Shown: positions 33,722 through 42,542 of the stretch, one piece after another
Position numbering within the stretch: the stretch's first letter is position 1
Layout of the letters: every line of letters begins with the position of its first letter
NCBI RefSeq assembly: GCF_016862975.1
Contig: NZ_BONZ01000027.1
Location: 62,001-126,000 of the forward strand
Direction of reading: 5' to 3'
Source of the DNA: Rugosimonospora africana
GTDB taxonomy: Bacteria; Actinomycetota; Actinomycetes; Mycobacteriales; Micromonosporaceae
DNA: 64,000 nt
Program-made: the position numbers and the translations under genes
Notes under the pieces: generated by a model
Database searches by the model: none
Told to the model about the DNA's origin: nothing
What the model saw: only the letters and a program-made list of their open reading frames with translations

Positions 33722-36586
33722 ATGCACGCTCTCGCGCACATCCGAAGTCAGGTATCGAGCCTGCGCAGGCTCGCCGACCGTCACCGGCCACCCGGACCCG
33801 CCCGCCCACGGGTGCGCCGCAGAGGTCTGGTCAGCGCCGTGGCCGCGCTCGCCGTCGCCGCCGCCACCGTCGCGACCGGCCAGGTCCTGGTCGGTACGGC
33901 ACCGGCGGGTGCGGCCGCCGCCGCGCCGTACTCCTGGAAGAACGTCAACATCGGCGGCGGTGGATTCATCCCCGGCATCATCTTCAACCAGGCCCAGCGC
34001 AACCTGGTCTACGCGCGCACCGACATCGGCGGCGCGTACCGGTGGAACCAGAGCACCAGCCGGTGGGTGCCGCTGCTGGACTGGGTCGGGTCGGACAACT
34101 GGGGGTACAACGGGGTGGTCAGCCTGGCCACCGACGCGGTCGACCCGAACCGGGTGTACGTCGCCGCCGGCATGTACACCAACAGCTGGGACCCCAACAA
34201 CGGCGCCATTCTGCGCTCGACCGACCAGGGCAACTCCTGGCAGGTCACCCCGCTGCCGTTCAAGCTTGGCGGCAACATGCCCGGCCGGGGCATGGGGGAG
34301 CGGCTGGCCATCGACCCGCACCGCGACAGCGTGCTGTACTTCGGCGCACCCAGCGGCAACGGACTGTGGAAGAGCACCGACTACGGCGCCACCTGGGCGA
34401 AGGTGACCAACTTCCCCAACCCCGGCAACTACGTCGCCGACCCGAGCGACACGTCCGGGTACCAGAGCGACAACCAGGGCATCGTCTGGGTCACCTTCGA
34501 CCCGTCGACGGCCACCGGCAGCAACCTGACGCAGGGCATCTACGTCGGCGTCGCGGACAAGAACCACACCGTGTACCGCAGCACCGACGGCGGCGCCACC
34601 TGGTCGGCCGTCGCCGGCACCCCGACCGGGTACATCGCGCACAAGGGCGTCCTCGACGCCGTCAACCACTATCTGTACATCGCCACCAGCGACACCGGCG
34701 GCCCGTACGACGGCGCCAAGGGCGACGTCTGGCGGTACAGCACCACCAGCGGTACCTGGACGCAGATCAGCCCGATCCCGTCCAGCAGTTCCGACGACTA
34801 CTTCGGGTACAGCGGCCTGACCATCGACCGGCAACACCCGGGGACCATCATGGTGGCCACCCAGATCTCCTGGTGGCCGGACGCCATCTTCTTCCGCAGC
34901 ACCGACTCCGGCGCGACCTGGACGCGGATCTGGGACTTCAGCAGCTACCCCGACCGCAGCCTGCGCTACAACCTCGACGTCAGCTCCGAGCCCTGGCTGA
35001 CCTTCGGCGCGCAACCGGCGCCGCCGGTACCGAGCCCGAAGCTGGGCTGGATGAACGAGTCGGTGGAGATCGACCCGTTCGACTCCAACCACCTGCTGTA
35101 CGGCACCGGAGCGACGCTGTACGGCACCACCAACCTGACCAACTGGGACAGCGGCGGCCAGATCACGATCAAGCCGGTGGTGGCCGGTCTCGAGGAGACC
35201 GCGGTGCTGGACCTGATCAGCCCGCCGACCGGGGCTCCGCTGGTCAGCGCGCTGGGTGACATCGGCGGGTTCCGGCACACGAACCTCGACGCGGTACCGC
35301 CGATGATGTTCACCGGTCCGGTCTTCGACTCCACGACGAGCCTGGACTACGCGGAGACCAACCCGAGCGTGATGGTCCGGGCGGGCAACTTCACCGACTC
35401 CGACCGGCCGAACGACTCGCACGCCGCGTTCTCCACCGACGGCGGGGCGAACTGGTTCCAGGGCACCGAGCCCGGCGGCGTCAACAGCGGCGGCACGATC
35501 GCCGCGGCGGCCGACGGCAGCCGGTTCGTCTGGGCGCCCGGCGACCCGGGCATCCAGGTGGCGTACTCGGTCGGCTTCGGCAACTCGTGGAGCCAGTCCA
35601 GCGGAATCCCGGCCAACGCGGTCGTCGAGTCCGACCGGGTCAACCCCATGAAGTTCTACGGGTTCTCTGGCGGCAAGTTCTACGTCAGCACCAACGGCGG
35701 GGCGACCTTCGCCGCCAGCGCGGCGACCGGTCTGCCGTCGACGGGCAACGTGTACTTCAAGGCCGTCGCCGGGCACGAGGGCGACATCTGGCTGGCCGGC
35801 GGTACCGGCGGGCTGTGGCACTCGACGAACTCCGGCACCTCGTTCACCAAGGTCACCACGGTGGACGGCGCGGACAACATCGGCTTCGGCAAGGCGGCGG
35901 CCGGCAAGTCGTACCCGGCGCTGTACGCGATCGCGTCTGTGGGTGGGGTCCACGGGGTGTACCGCTCCGATGATTCCGGGGCCACCTGGATCCGGATCAA
36001 CGACGACCAGCACCAGTACGGCAACATCGGCGCCACGATCACCGGTGACCCGCGGATCTACGGGCGCGTCTACCTGGGTACCAACGGGCGGGGCATCCTG
36101 TACGCCGACGTGCTCGGCGGCCCCACCGGCGGCCCGTCGACGACCCCGAGCCCCAGCAGGTCGGCCAGCCCGTCGCCGAGTCCGAGCCGGACCACCTCAC
36201 CGAGCGCCAGCCCCACCCCGTCGCGGACGCCGACCTCACCGCCCACCTCACCCCCGCCGTCCGGCGGGTGCGCGGTGACCTACGCGGTGACCGGCCAGTG
36301 GGCCGGCGGCTTCCAGGGCGACGTGCAGATCACCAACAACGGCAGCGCCGCCATCAACGGCTGGACACTGCGCTGGACGTATGCCAACGGTCAGGTGATC
36401 AGCCAGCTGTGGAACGGCACTCTCGCGCAGAGCGGCGCGGCGGTGACCGTCACCAACGTGAGCTACAACCCGACGATCGGCGCGCACGCGACGGTCGACG
36501 TCGGGTTCCTGGCGAGCTGGAACAACACCACGAACGCGAAGCCGACCGCGTTCACGCTCAACGGGGCCAGCTGCACGGTGAGCTGA
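33722..36586 (+). CDS. secreted GH74 xyloglucanase with CBM2
   Basis: Extracellular enzyme of 954 residues acting on xyloglucan or related beta-glucans. A long basic signal region (RRRGLVSAVAALAVAAATVA, cut near AGAAAAAP) precedes a GH74 seven-bladed double propeller with the two catalytic aspartates expected at Asp101 (TDIGGAYRW) and Asp513 (LGDIGGFRH). BNR-like repeats (SGATW, GGATW, GNSW) recur. A Ser/Thr/Pro linker (~800-850) leads to a C-terminal family 2 carbohydrate-binding module starting at CAVTYAVTGQW with tryptophans for cellulose. The enzyme is a monocistron closed by a strong terminator. Confidence 0.95.
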   Translation: MHALAHIRSQVSSLRRLADRHRPPGPARPRVRRRGLVSAVAALAVAAATVATGQVLVGTAPAGAAAAAPYSWKNVNIGGGGFIPGIIFNQAQRNLVYARTDIGGAYRWNQSTSRWVPLLDWVGSDNWGYNGVVSLATDAVDPNRVYVAAGMYTNSWDPNNGAILRSTDQGNSWQVTPLPFKLGGNMPGRGMGERLAIDPHRDSVLYFGAPSGNGLWKSTDYGATWAKVTNFPNPGNYVADPSDTSGYQSDNQGIVWVTFDPSTATGSNLTQGIYVGVADKNHTVYRSTDGGATWSAVAGTPTGYIAHKGVLDAVNHYLYIATSDTGGPYDGAKGDVWRYSTTSGTWTQISPIPSSSSDDYFGYSGLTIDRQHPGTIMVATQISWWPDAIFFRSTDSGATWTRIWDFSSYPDRSLRYNLDVSSEPWLTFGAQPAPPVPSPKLGWMNESVEIDPFDSNHLLYGTGATLYGTTNLTNWDSGGQITIKPVVAGLEETAVLDLISPPTGAPLVSALGDIGGFRHTNLDAVPPMMFTGPVFDSTTSLDYAETNPSVMVRAGNFTDSDRPNDSHAAFSTDGGANWFQGTEPGGVNSGGTIAAAADGSRFVWAPGDPGIQVAYSVGFGNSWSQSSGIPANAVVESDRVNPMKFYGFSGGKFYVSTNGGATFAASAATGLPSTGNVYFKAVAGHEGDIWLAGGTGGLWHSTNSGTSFTKVTTVDGADNIGFGKAAAGKSYPALYAIASVGGVHGVYRSDDSGATWIRINDDQHQYGNIGATITGDPRIYGRVYLGTNGRGILYADVLGGPTGGPSTTPSPSRSASPSPSPSRTTSPSASPTPSRTPTSPPTSPPPSGGCAVTYAVTGQWAGGFQGDVQITNNGSAAINGWTLRWTYANGQVISQLWNGTLAQSGAAVTVTNVSYNPTIGAHATVDVGFLASWNNTTNAKPTAFTLNGASCTVS

Positions 36587-36648
36587 CCCCGCGGTCGCAG
36601 GCAGTTTCGGCGGGGCGGCCGTCTCCGGCCACCCCGCCCGCGCAACGT

Positions 36649-36684
36649 GGCGGGGCCGGCCGTCGTTCGTCGACCGGCCCCGCC
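36649..36684. terminator. bidirectional hairpin between GH74 and hydrolase genes
   Basis: ggcggggccgg (36649-36659) and ccggccccgcc (36674-36684) form a perfect 11-bp stem with a 14-base loop between two converging genes. Confidence 0.85.
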
Positions 36685-36693
36685 GCATCCCGC

Positions 36694-36737
36694 ACTAGGA
36701 CTTGACGAAGTCCAGACTAGGACTTGAGGAAGTCCAG
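36694..36737 (-). repeat. stop-spanning 22-bp tandem duplication
   Basis: actaggacttgacgaagtcc plus ag, repeated at 36716-36737 with one change (c to g). The inner copy holds the TAG stop and last codons (LDFLKS) of the hydrolase; the outer copy lies beyond the gene. Each copy also contains the small palindrome ggactt/aagtcc. Confidence 0.95.
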
Positions 36738-37550
36738 CAATTCCGTGTTGACCTGGTCGGCGTGGGTCCAGATGTTCCCGTGCGGACCACCCTCCACGGT
36801 CACCAGGTGGCAGTCCTGGAGCATGTTGCTCAGCGGTACCGCCGTCGACTCGTAGGGCAGGACCCGGTCCGAGTCGCCGTGGATGAGCAGCGTCGGCACG
36901 TCGATCTGCGGTACGTCGCTGCGGAAGTCGGTCAACCACGCCGGAACGCAGTCCGCGACTGCCTTCGGCGACGAGTCCGCGGCCGCGTTCCAGCCGAACT
37001 GGACGACCTCGTCGCTGACCCGGGAGCCGTGCAGCACGTCGTAGTTGTAGAAGTCGTGCATGAACGTCGTCAGGAACGCCAGGCGGTCCCGGGAGATGCT
37101 CATCATGATCTGGTCGAAAACGCTCTGATCGACTCCGGTCGGGTTGTCCTCCGTCTTGAGCAGGAACGGTGGCAGGCAGGAGAGCAGCGCCGCCTTCCGT
37201 ACCCGTGCCGACCCGTACCGGGCCAGGTAACGGGTCACCTCACCGGTACCCATCGAGAAGCCGACCAGGGTGGCCTCGCGCAGGTCGAGCGCCGAGATCA
37301 ACATGTCGAGGTCCCGGGCGAGCGTGTCGTACTCGTAGCCCCACATCGGCCGGCTTGAGCGGCCGAAACCCCGGCGGTCGTACGAGATCACCCGGTAACC
37401 CGCGTCCATCAGCGCCATGCTCTGCTTTTCCCAGGACGCGCTGGTCAGCGGCCATCCGTGGATCAGCACGACCGGGGCACCGGCGCCGTGATCCTCGTAG
37501 TACAGGTCGATCGGGGCCGAGTTCTCCTCACCGACGGTGATGTACGGCAC
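36717..37550 (-). CDS. alpha/beta hydrolase (non-heme chloroperoxidase-like)
   Basis: 277 residues with the alpha/beta-hydrolase fold: oxyanion strand VVLIHGWPLTSASW, nucleophile elbow GFSMGTGEV, acid in HGDSDRVLP and histidine in GGPHG. The closest family pattern is the cofactor-free haloperoxidase/esterase group (YDRRGFGRSS, FMHDFYN). GTG 37550 is preferred: agaggagacggcc precedes it and the upstream frame shows no domain. True activity is likely that of an esterase or perhydrolase; the substrate is unknown. Confidence 0.88.
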   Translation of the reverse strand: MPYITVGEENSAPIDLYYEDHGAGAPVVLIHGWPLTSASWEKQSMALMDAGYRVISYDRRGFGRSSRPMWGYEYDTLARDLDMLISALDLREATLVGFSMGTGEVTRYLARYGSARVRKAALLSCLPPFLLKTEDNPTGVDQSVFDQIMMSISRDRLAFLTTFMHDFYNYDVLHGSRVSDEVVQFGWNAAADSSPKAVADCVPAWLTDFRSDVPQIDVPTLLIHGDSDRVLPYESTAVPLSNMLQDCHLVTVEGGPHGNIWTHADQVNTELLDFLKS

Positions 37551-37748
37551 GGCCGTCTCCTCTCTCTGCGTCTGCCTCACCGCACAGCCTCCGGCGCGAT
37601 CGGGCGAAACCTCCTCACCCGGGTCGGACGAGATTCCGGACGGCCCGCTCGACATTGCCGCTCGACCGGGCAGGATCAGGCGGGTAACCCCTGGTGGCAC
37701 CGGGTTCACACCGCTCGCCCGGCCCGTGATTTTGGGCGCCCTGGAGAC

Positions 37749-37778
37749 TTGAGTATGAAAACGGTTTGCAAGTACGAT
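37749..37778 (+). promoter_or_regulatory. Zur-like box inside a promoter, metal ABC operon
   Basis: TTGAGT (37749-37754) and TACGAT (37773-37778), 18 bases apart, form a promoter. Between them lies TGAAAAC-G-GTTTGCA (37756-37770), a 7-1-7 palindrome with one mismatch that closely resembles actinomycete Zur operators. A bound repressor would cover the whole promoter. The rest of the 302-base gap to the ATPase gene is untranslated leader with a GC hairpin around 37786-37815. Confidence 0.75.
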
Positions 37779-37852
37779 GCGTCTGGGCGGCCCGCCGGAA
37801 CAGCGGGCGCCGCCGGCTCCGCCTCGCTCGTCGATAACAGAAAGTAACTGGA

Positions 37853-38803
37853 ATGCCCCTGGTGAAACCCACAACGGTCCGGACCGGACCCGGGTCGGAG
37901 ACCGTCCCGGCCGGGCGGGATCCGTTCGGACCGGACTCCGGGCGAGTTTCGGCCGTGGCCGGCCCCGTCCCGGCCGATCGCGCCGCCGGCACGGCCACCC
38001 TGCTGGAGGTCACCGACGCGTCGGTGGTGCTCGGCGGGTGCGCCGTCTGGTCGGCGGTCAACGCGTCGGTCACCGAGGGGGAGTTCGTGGCGATCCTCGG
38101 CCCCAACGGTGTCGGGAAGTCCACCCTGCTCAAGGCGTCCCTCGGCCTGCTGCCGCTGGCCAGCGGCAGGGTGCGGCTGCTGGGCCGGGCGCCGGGTGAG
38201 GCGAACGCCGGGGTCGGGTACCTGCCCCAGCGGCGCAGCTTCGACGCGTCCCTGCGGGTACGGGGGCTCGACGTGGTGCGGCTCGGGGTCGACGGCGACC
38301 GGTGGGGGCTGCCGGTACCGGGCCGGCGGTCGCGGCAGGCGGCGGCGACGGTCGACCGGCTGGTGGACCTGGTCGGGGCGGGCGGCTACGCGCACCGCCC
38401 GGTCGGGCAGCTCTCCGGCGGCGAGCAGCAGCGGCTGCTGATCGCCCAGGCGCTGGCCCGGGGGCCGCGCCTGCTCATGCTCGACGAGCCGCTGGACAGC
38501 CTGGACCTGCCCAACCAGGCCGCGGTCGCCGGGTTGATCAGCCGGATCTGCCGCGAGGAGGGCGTCGCCGTGGTGATGGTGGCGCACGACGTGAACCCGA
38601 TCCTGGGATACCTGGACCGGGTGATCTACCTCGGTCAGGGCGGGGCGATCAGCGGGACGCCCGACGAAGTGATCACGTCGGAGACGCTGACCAGGCTCTA
38701 CGGCACCCCGATCGAGGTGCTGACCGCCTCGGACGGCCGTCTCGTCGTGGTCGGTCAACCGGAGGCGCCGGCCCACCACAGCGACCGGCACGCCCGCTCG
38801 TGA
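37853..38803 (+). CDS. metal ABC transporter ATPase (ZnuC/TroB-like)
   Basis: 316 residues. ABC ATPase with Walker A GPNGVGKST, Q-loop YLPQRR, signature LSGGEQQRLLIAQAL, Walker B LLMLDEPLDSLD and the switch His in VAHDVNPIL; the last two segments are typical of the zinc/manganese (ABC-3) importers. The first ~45 residues form a Gly/Pro-rich extension. Predicted to energise uptake through the two permeases that follow with 4-base overlaps. No substrate-binding lipoprotein gene is in the operon. The Zur-like box upstream points to zinc. Confidence 0.9.
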   Translation: MPLVKPTTVRTGPGSETVPAGRDPFGPDSGRVSAVAGPVPADRAAGTATLLEVTDASVVLGGCAVWSAVNASVTEGEFVAILGPNGVGKSTLLKASLGLLPLASGRVRLLGRAPGEANAGVGYLPQRRSFDASLRVRGLDVVRLGVDGDRWGLPVPGRRSRQAAATVDRLVDLVGAGGYAHRPVGQLSGGEQQRLLIAQALARGPRLLMLDEPLDSLDLPNQAAVAGLISRICREEGVAVVMVAHDVNPILGYLDRVIYLGQGGAISGTPDEVITSETLTRLYGTPIEVLTASDGRLVVVGQPEAPAHHSDRHARS

Positions 38804-39681
38804 ACGTCGGCTTCTCCTGGAACCTGGTCGACGACATCCGGCAGATGTGGTCGCTCCAGTCCATGGTCAGCGCGTTCCGGGCGGGCACCATCGTCGCGGT
38901 GCTGGGCGGCCTGGTCGGCTGGTTCATGGTGGTGCGCAAGCAGAGCTTCGCCGGGCACACCCTCGCGGTGGTCGGTTTCCCGGGCGCCGCGGCCGCGGTC
39001 TGGCTCGGGTTCGGCGCGGGCTTCGGGTACCTGGGGTTCTGCCTGGTCGCGGCGCTGGTGATCGCGGCGCTGCCGACTCAGGGCCAGGCCGGGTACGGCG
39101 AGGAGTCCGCCGTGGTCGGCACCACCCAGGCGTTCGCGCTCGGTGCCGGGGCGCTGTTCGTCGCGCTGTACAAGGGCTTCCTCAACGGCACCAACGCGCT
39201 GCTGTTCGGCACGTTCCTGGGCATCACGAGCGATCAGGTGCTGCTGCTGGCGGCCGTCGCCGCGGTAGTGCTGATCGTGCTCGCGGTCGTCGGGCGGCCG
39301 CTGCTGTTCGCGTCGATCGACCGGGACGTGGCCCGCGCCAACGGGGTACCGGTCCGGCTGCTGGGCGTGGTGTTCCTCGTGCTGCTCGGCGCCACCGCGG
39401 CGGCGGTCAGTCAGATCACCGGCTCCCTGCTGGTGTTCGCGCTGCTGGTGCTGCCGCCGGCGACCGCACAGCTGATCACCGCGCGACCGGCCCGGGGGCT
39501 GGTGCTGTCGGTGGTGCTGGCGCTGGTCAGCGTGTGGGTGGCGCTGTTCATCGCGTACTACTCGCCGTACCCGGTCGGGTTCTGGCTCACCACGGTCGCG
39601 TTCGGCCTGTACCTGCTGACCGCCGGACTGTCCCTGGCGGCACGGCGGATGGGTCGCCGGCCGGTACCGGTGAGGGTGTGA
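38800..39681 (+). CDS. metal ABC transporter permease 1 (ABC-3)
   Basis: 293 residues, about eight to nine membrane helices, ABC-3 (ZnuB/TroC) family. A conserved loop region (RPLLFASIDRDVARANGVPVRLLGVVF) typical of this family contacts the ATPase. GTG 38800 overlaps the ATPase stop (GTGA). Compared with usual ZnuB proteins the N-terminus (VDDIRQMWSLQSM) resembles the paired permeases found in actinobacterial anchored ABC systems. Confidence 0.88.
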   Translation: MNVGFSWNLVDDIRQMWSLQSMVSAFRAGTIVAVLGGLVGWFMVVRKQSFAGHTLAVVGFPGAAAAVWLGFGAGFGYLGFCLVAALVIAALPTQGQAGYGEESAVVGTTQAFALGAGALFVALYKGFLNGTNALLFGTFLGITSDQVLLLAAVAAVVLIVLAVVGRPLLFASIDRDVARANGVPVRLLGVVFLVLLGATAAAVSQITGSLLVFALLVLPPATAQLITARPARGLVLSVVLALVSVWVALFIAYYSPYPVGFWLTTVAFGLYLLTAGLSLAARRMGRRPVPVRV

Positions 39682-40577
39682 GCGCGATGTTCGCCCAGCC
39701 GTTCATCCAGCACGCCTACCTGGCCGGTACCGCGATCGGCGTGGCCGCCGGACTGGTCGGGTACTTCCTGGTGCTGCGCGCCCAGGTGTTCACCGCCGAC
39801 GCGCTCTCGCACGTGGCGTTCACCGGTGCCCTCGCCGCCCTGGCCGCCGGCCTGGACGCCCGGCTGGGGCTGTTCGTGGTCACCGTCGCGGTGGCTGTCG
39901 GCATGGGGGCGCTGGGTCGGCGCGGGCGCCCCGACGACGTGGTGATCGGCGGCGTGTTCGCCTGGCTGCTCGGCCTCGGCGTGTTCTTCCTGACGATCTA
40001 CACCAGCACGCGCAGCGGCGGCAACGGCTCGGCGGGAGTCTCGGTTCTGTTCGGTTCGGTCTTCGGCCTGTCCGGCGGCCGGGCGGCGGTGACCGCGATC
40101 ATCGCCGTCGCGGTCAGCCTGATCGTGGTGGCGATCGCCCGGCCGCTGCTGTTCGCGAGCCTCGACGAGACGGTCGCGGCGGCCCGGGGAGTGCCGGTGC
40201 GCCTGCTCGGCCTCGGTTTCCTGGCCCTGGTCGGCGTCACCGCGGCGGAGGCGACCCAGGTGGTCGGCGCGCTGCTCATCCTCGGCCTGCTGGCCGCTCC
40301 CGCCGGGGCCGCGGCGCGGTTGACCACCCGGCCGCTGCGAGCGCTGGGGCTGTCCGCCGCGATCGCGGTGGCCAGCGTCTGGCTGGGCATCTGGGCCAGC
40401 TACGCGTTGTCCCCGGCGCCACCCAGCTTCACGATCCTGGCCGTCGCGACGCTGGCCTACGCGGGCGCCGCGACCTACGACCGGCTGCGCCGGCGGGCCG
40501 GTGCGCCGGTACGCCCGGACGGCGCGGGGGGCTCCCCGGTGCGGGCGGTCGCCGAGAAGCCGGCCGGGGTCGGCTGA
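39678..40577 (+). CDS. metal ABC transporter permease 2 (ABC-3)
   Basis: 299 residues, again about nine helices and the family loop RPLLFASLDETVAAARGVPVRLLGLGF. It is a distinct paralogue of permease 1; the two would form a heterodimer with one shared ATPase type. GTG 39678 overlaps the previous stop by 4 bases; ATG 39687 is the alternative. The polar C-terminal tail is cytoplasmic. No binding protein follows. Confidence 0.88.
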   Translation: MSAMFAQPFIQHAYLAGTAIGVAAGLVGYFLVLRAQVFTADALSHVAFTGALAALAAGLDARLGLFVVTVAVAVGMGALGRRGRPDDVVIGGVFAWLLGLGVFFLTIYTSTRSGGNGSAGVSVLFGSVFGLSGGRAAVTAIIAVAVSLIVVAIARPLLFASLDETVAAARGVPVRLLGLGFLALVGVTAAEATQVVGALLILGLLAAPAGAAARLTTRPLRALGLSAAIAVASVWLGIWASYALSPAPPSFTILAVATLAYAGAATYDRLRRRAGAPVRPDGAGGSPVRAVAEKPAGVG

Positions 40578-40649
40578 CGAGTCCGGCCGGCCGGCGTCGT
40601 CCCGCGACGGTGCCGGCGGACGGTGCCGGCCGACCGTGCGTCGCGTCGA

Positions 40650-41780
40650 TCAGCGGCCGGCGTTGTCCTGCGATCCGTCGTCCGGGCCTGCGTTGCTCGG
40701 GCCGGCACTGCTCGGGCCCGCGTTGCCGGACCCCGCGTCGCCGGGGGAGGGGTTGTCCGCCCCGGCGCTTTCCGGCGGCCCTGCGCTTTCCGGGCCCGCG
40801 CTCTCCAGGCCCGCGCTCTGCGGGCCCGCGCTCTCCGGGCCTGCGCTCTCCGGGCCTGCGGTGCCCGGGCCCGCCGTGACCGGCCCCCCGCCTCCCTGCT
40901 CGGCCAGGAACCGCTCCAGTTCGGCGCCCAGTTCCTCGGCCGTGGGCAGCGGACCGACCGAGGCCAGCAGGTTGCTGCTGCCGCGACCGCGGACGAACGC
41001 GTCGTACTGCTGCTCCAGCGCCCGGACCAGGGCGCCCGCCTCGTCCGACTCGGCGATCTGCTCATCGACGGCGGTGCGCACCCGGGCCGCCTCGGCGCGC
41101 AGCTCGTCGGTCGGCAGCAGCAGGCCGGTCGACTTCGAGATCGAGGTCAGCAGCAGCTCGGTCGCCGTCGGGTAGTCGGTCTGGGCCAGGTAGTGCGGCA
41201 CGTGTACGGCGAAGCCGATCGCGTCGCGACCGCGCTCACCCAGCCGGTACTCCAGCAGGTGGCCGGCGCTGGACGGCACCTGTACCCGCTGGAGCCACGG
41301 CTCGTACCCGGAGATCAGGTCCTTCCGGGTGGCGTGTGCGGTGAGGCTCGCCGGCCGGGTGTGCGGCACCGCCATCGGGATCGCGTTGAGCCCCACGGTC
41401 AGCCGGACGTCCAGCCGCTCCACGATGCCGGTCAGGGCCGCGATGAACCGTTCCCACTGCAGGTCCGGCTCGGGGCCGTCGAGCAGCAGGAACGGCGTGC
41501 CCTGCTCGTCGCGCAGCAGGTGGATCGCCAGCCGGGGCTTTTCGTAGTGCTCCCAGTGGTCCTCGACGAACTGCATCAGCGGCCGGCGGGACCGGTAGTC
41601 CAGCAGCTGGTCCACGTCGAACGTGGCCAGCACGCTGGACTCCAGCGTGGTGAGCAGGTGCTCGCGGGCCAGCCGGACCGCGGACCCGGCGTCGACGAAT
41701 CCGGCCAGTGCCTGGATCAGGACCGGCCGCCCCAGGTCCGGGGTGTCGGTCAGCTGGTACAGCTGGTCCGGGTCGAGCAC
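40650..41780 (-). CDS. PAC2-family protein with repeat tail
   Basis: 376 residues. Residues ~1-285 match the actinobacterial PAC2 family (FVDAGSAVRLAREHL, DYRSRRPLMQF, YEPWLQRVQVPSSAGHLLEYRLGE), related to proteasome assembly chaperone 2 but of unproved function in bacteria. The last ~75 residues are a low-complexity tail of near-identical pentapeptides (SAGPE, SAGPQ, SAGLE) encoded by a 15-bp tandem array at about 40740-40880. GTG 41780 is the start. Confidence 0.85.
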   Translation of the reverse strand: MLDPDQLYQLTDTPDLGRPVLIQALAGFVDAGSAVRLAREHLLTTLESSVLATFDVDQLLDYRSRRPLMQFVEDHWEHYEKPRLAIHLLRDEQGTPFLLLDGPEPDLQWERFIAALTGIVERLDVRLTVGLNAIPMAVPHTRPASLTAHATRKDLISGYEPWLQRVQVPSSAGHLLEYRLGERGRDAIGFAVHVPHYLAQTDYPTATELLLTSISKSTGLLLPTDELRAEAARVRTAVDEQIAESDEAGALVRALEQQYDAFVRGRGSSNLLASVGPLPTAEELGAELERFLAEQGGGGPVTAGPGTAGPESAGPESAGPQSAGLESAGPESAGPPESAGADNPSPGDAGSGNAGPSSAGPSNAGPDDGSQDNAGR

Positions 41781-41844
41781 GGGTGCGTCCTTCCGTCGGT
41801 TGTCGCCGGCCCCGACGATACGCGCCCGGGATGAGCGGCCGCCG

Positions 41845-42087
41845 CTACGCCGCCTCGCTCATGGCGGCGTGCACCCGTTCCCGCAGGTCGGCTGCCGTGG
41901 CGCCGATCCCGGTCAGGATCCGCGCCGCCAGGCAGTCTTCGTCCCGCAGCAGGCCAAGCAGCAGGGCCAAGCAGCAGGTGTTCGGCGCCGACGTGCCGGT
42001 GCCCCAGCCGCAACGCCTCGCGTAGAAACAGCTCCATCGCCTTCTTGCGCCCGGACTGAACGGGATGTGACGCGAATCGCTTTCCGT
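41845..42087 (-). pseudogene. frameshifted Clp-N repeat fragment
   Basis: Remnant of the second half of a Clp N-terminal domain. Read in order on the minus strand: frame A gives RHIPFSPGA, frame B gives KKAMELFLREALRLGHRHVG then AEHLLL, and frame A again gives GLLRDEDCLAARILTGIG and ends ERVHAAMSEAA-stop. The first shift needs one missing base near 42046; the second is caused by a perfect 13-bp tandem duplication, gccaagcagcagg at 41953-41965 and 41966-41978. Deleting one copy restores EHLLLGLLRDED. The first Clp-N repeat is absent. The two shifts cancel, so the frame closes at the original stop. Confidence 0.85.
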
Positions 42088-42101
42088 CCCGGGCCGGGCC
42101 G

Positions 42102-42542
42102 TCAGTCGAGGGGGAACTCCGCGACGGCGGTCGTGCCGTTGGCGTCCGAGTGGATGTCCAGCTGGTCGGCGACGCAGCGCACCAGCCACAACCCGCGCCC
42201 GCCGCTCGCCGTCGGCTCCGGCCGCACCCGGCCGGCCTGGTCCGGCTCCGGGAAGCCGGGGCCTTCGTCGGAGACCGTGCAGCGCAGCACGCCACCGGCC
42301 ACCGAGATCTGCAGCCGGCCCTTCCCTGCGCCGTGCCGCACCGCGTTGCTCGCCAGCTCGTACGCGGCTAGGACCAGGTGCTCGACGGTCTCCCGGCGGA
42401 TCTCGAGCGCGCTGCTGTGAGCGGCCACGGCGCTGCGAAGCGACACCAGGCCGGCGCGGTCGAACACCTGGTCCAGCAGGATCTCCGCGGGACCGGAGTC
42501 GGCGGCGGCCGCGGTGCCGGAAGCTTCGCGCTCAGGAATCAC
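42102..42542 (-). CDS. HATPase_c anti-sigma-type ATP-binding protein
   Basis: 146 residues, the RsbW/SpoIIAB-like serine-kinase fold without other domains. N box ELASNAVRHG, G1 box DEGPGF and G2 region GGRGLWLVR are present. GTG 42542 overlaps the upstream MEDS-STAS gene by 11 bases, so they are coupled. Such proteins usually bind or phosphorylate a STAS partner and sequester a sigma factor; no sigma gene is adjacent. Confidence 0.88.
   Translation of the reverse strand: MIPEREASGTAAAADSGPAEILLDQVFDRAGLVSLRSAVAAHSSALEIRRETVEHLVLAAYELASNAVRHGAGKGRLQISVAGGVLRCTVSDEGPGFPEPDQAGRVRPEPTASGGRGLWLVRCVADQLDIHSDANGTTAVAEFPLD

Noticed and set aside
33692-36013. 773-codon minus-strand frame opposite the GH74 gene
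   Set aside because: Shadow of a GC-rich gene; no recognisable domain, and the plus strand has signal peptide, GH74 and CBM2.
41750-42295. 181-codon minus-strand frame containing the middle of the Clp-N motif
   Set aside because: Only about 27 residues match; the rest is out-of-frame sequence. The region is better described as a frameshifted pseudogene.
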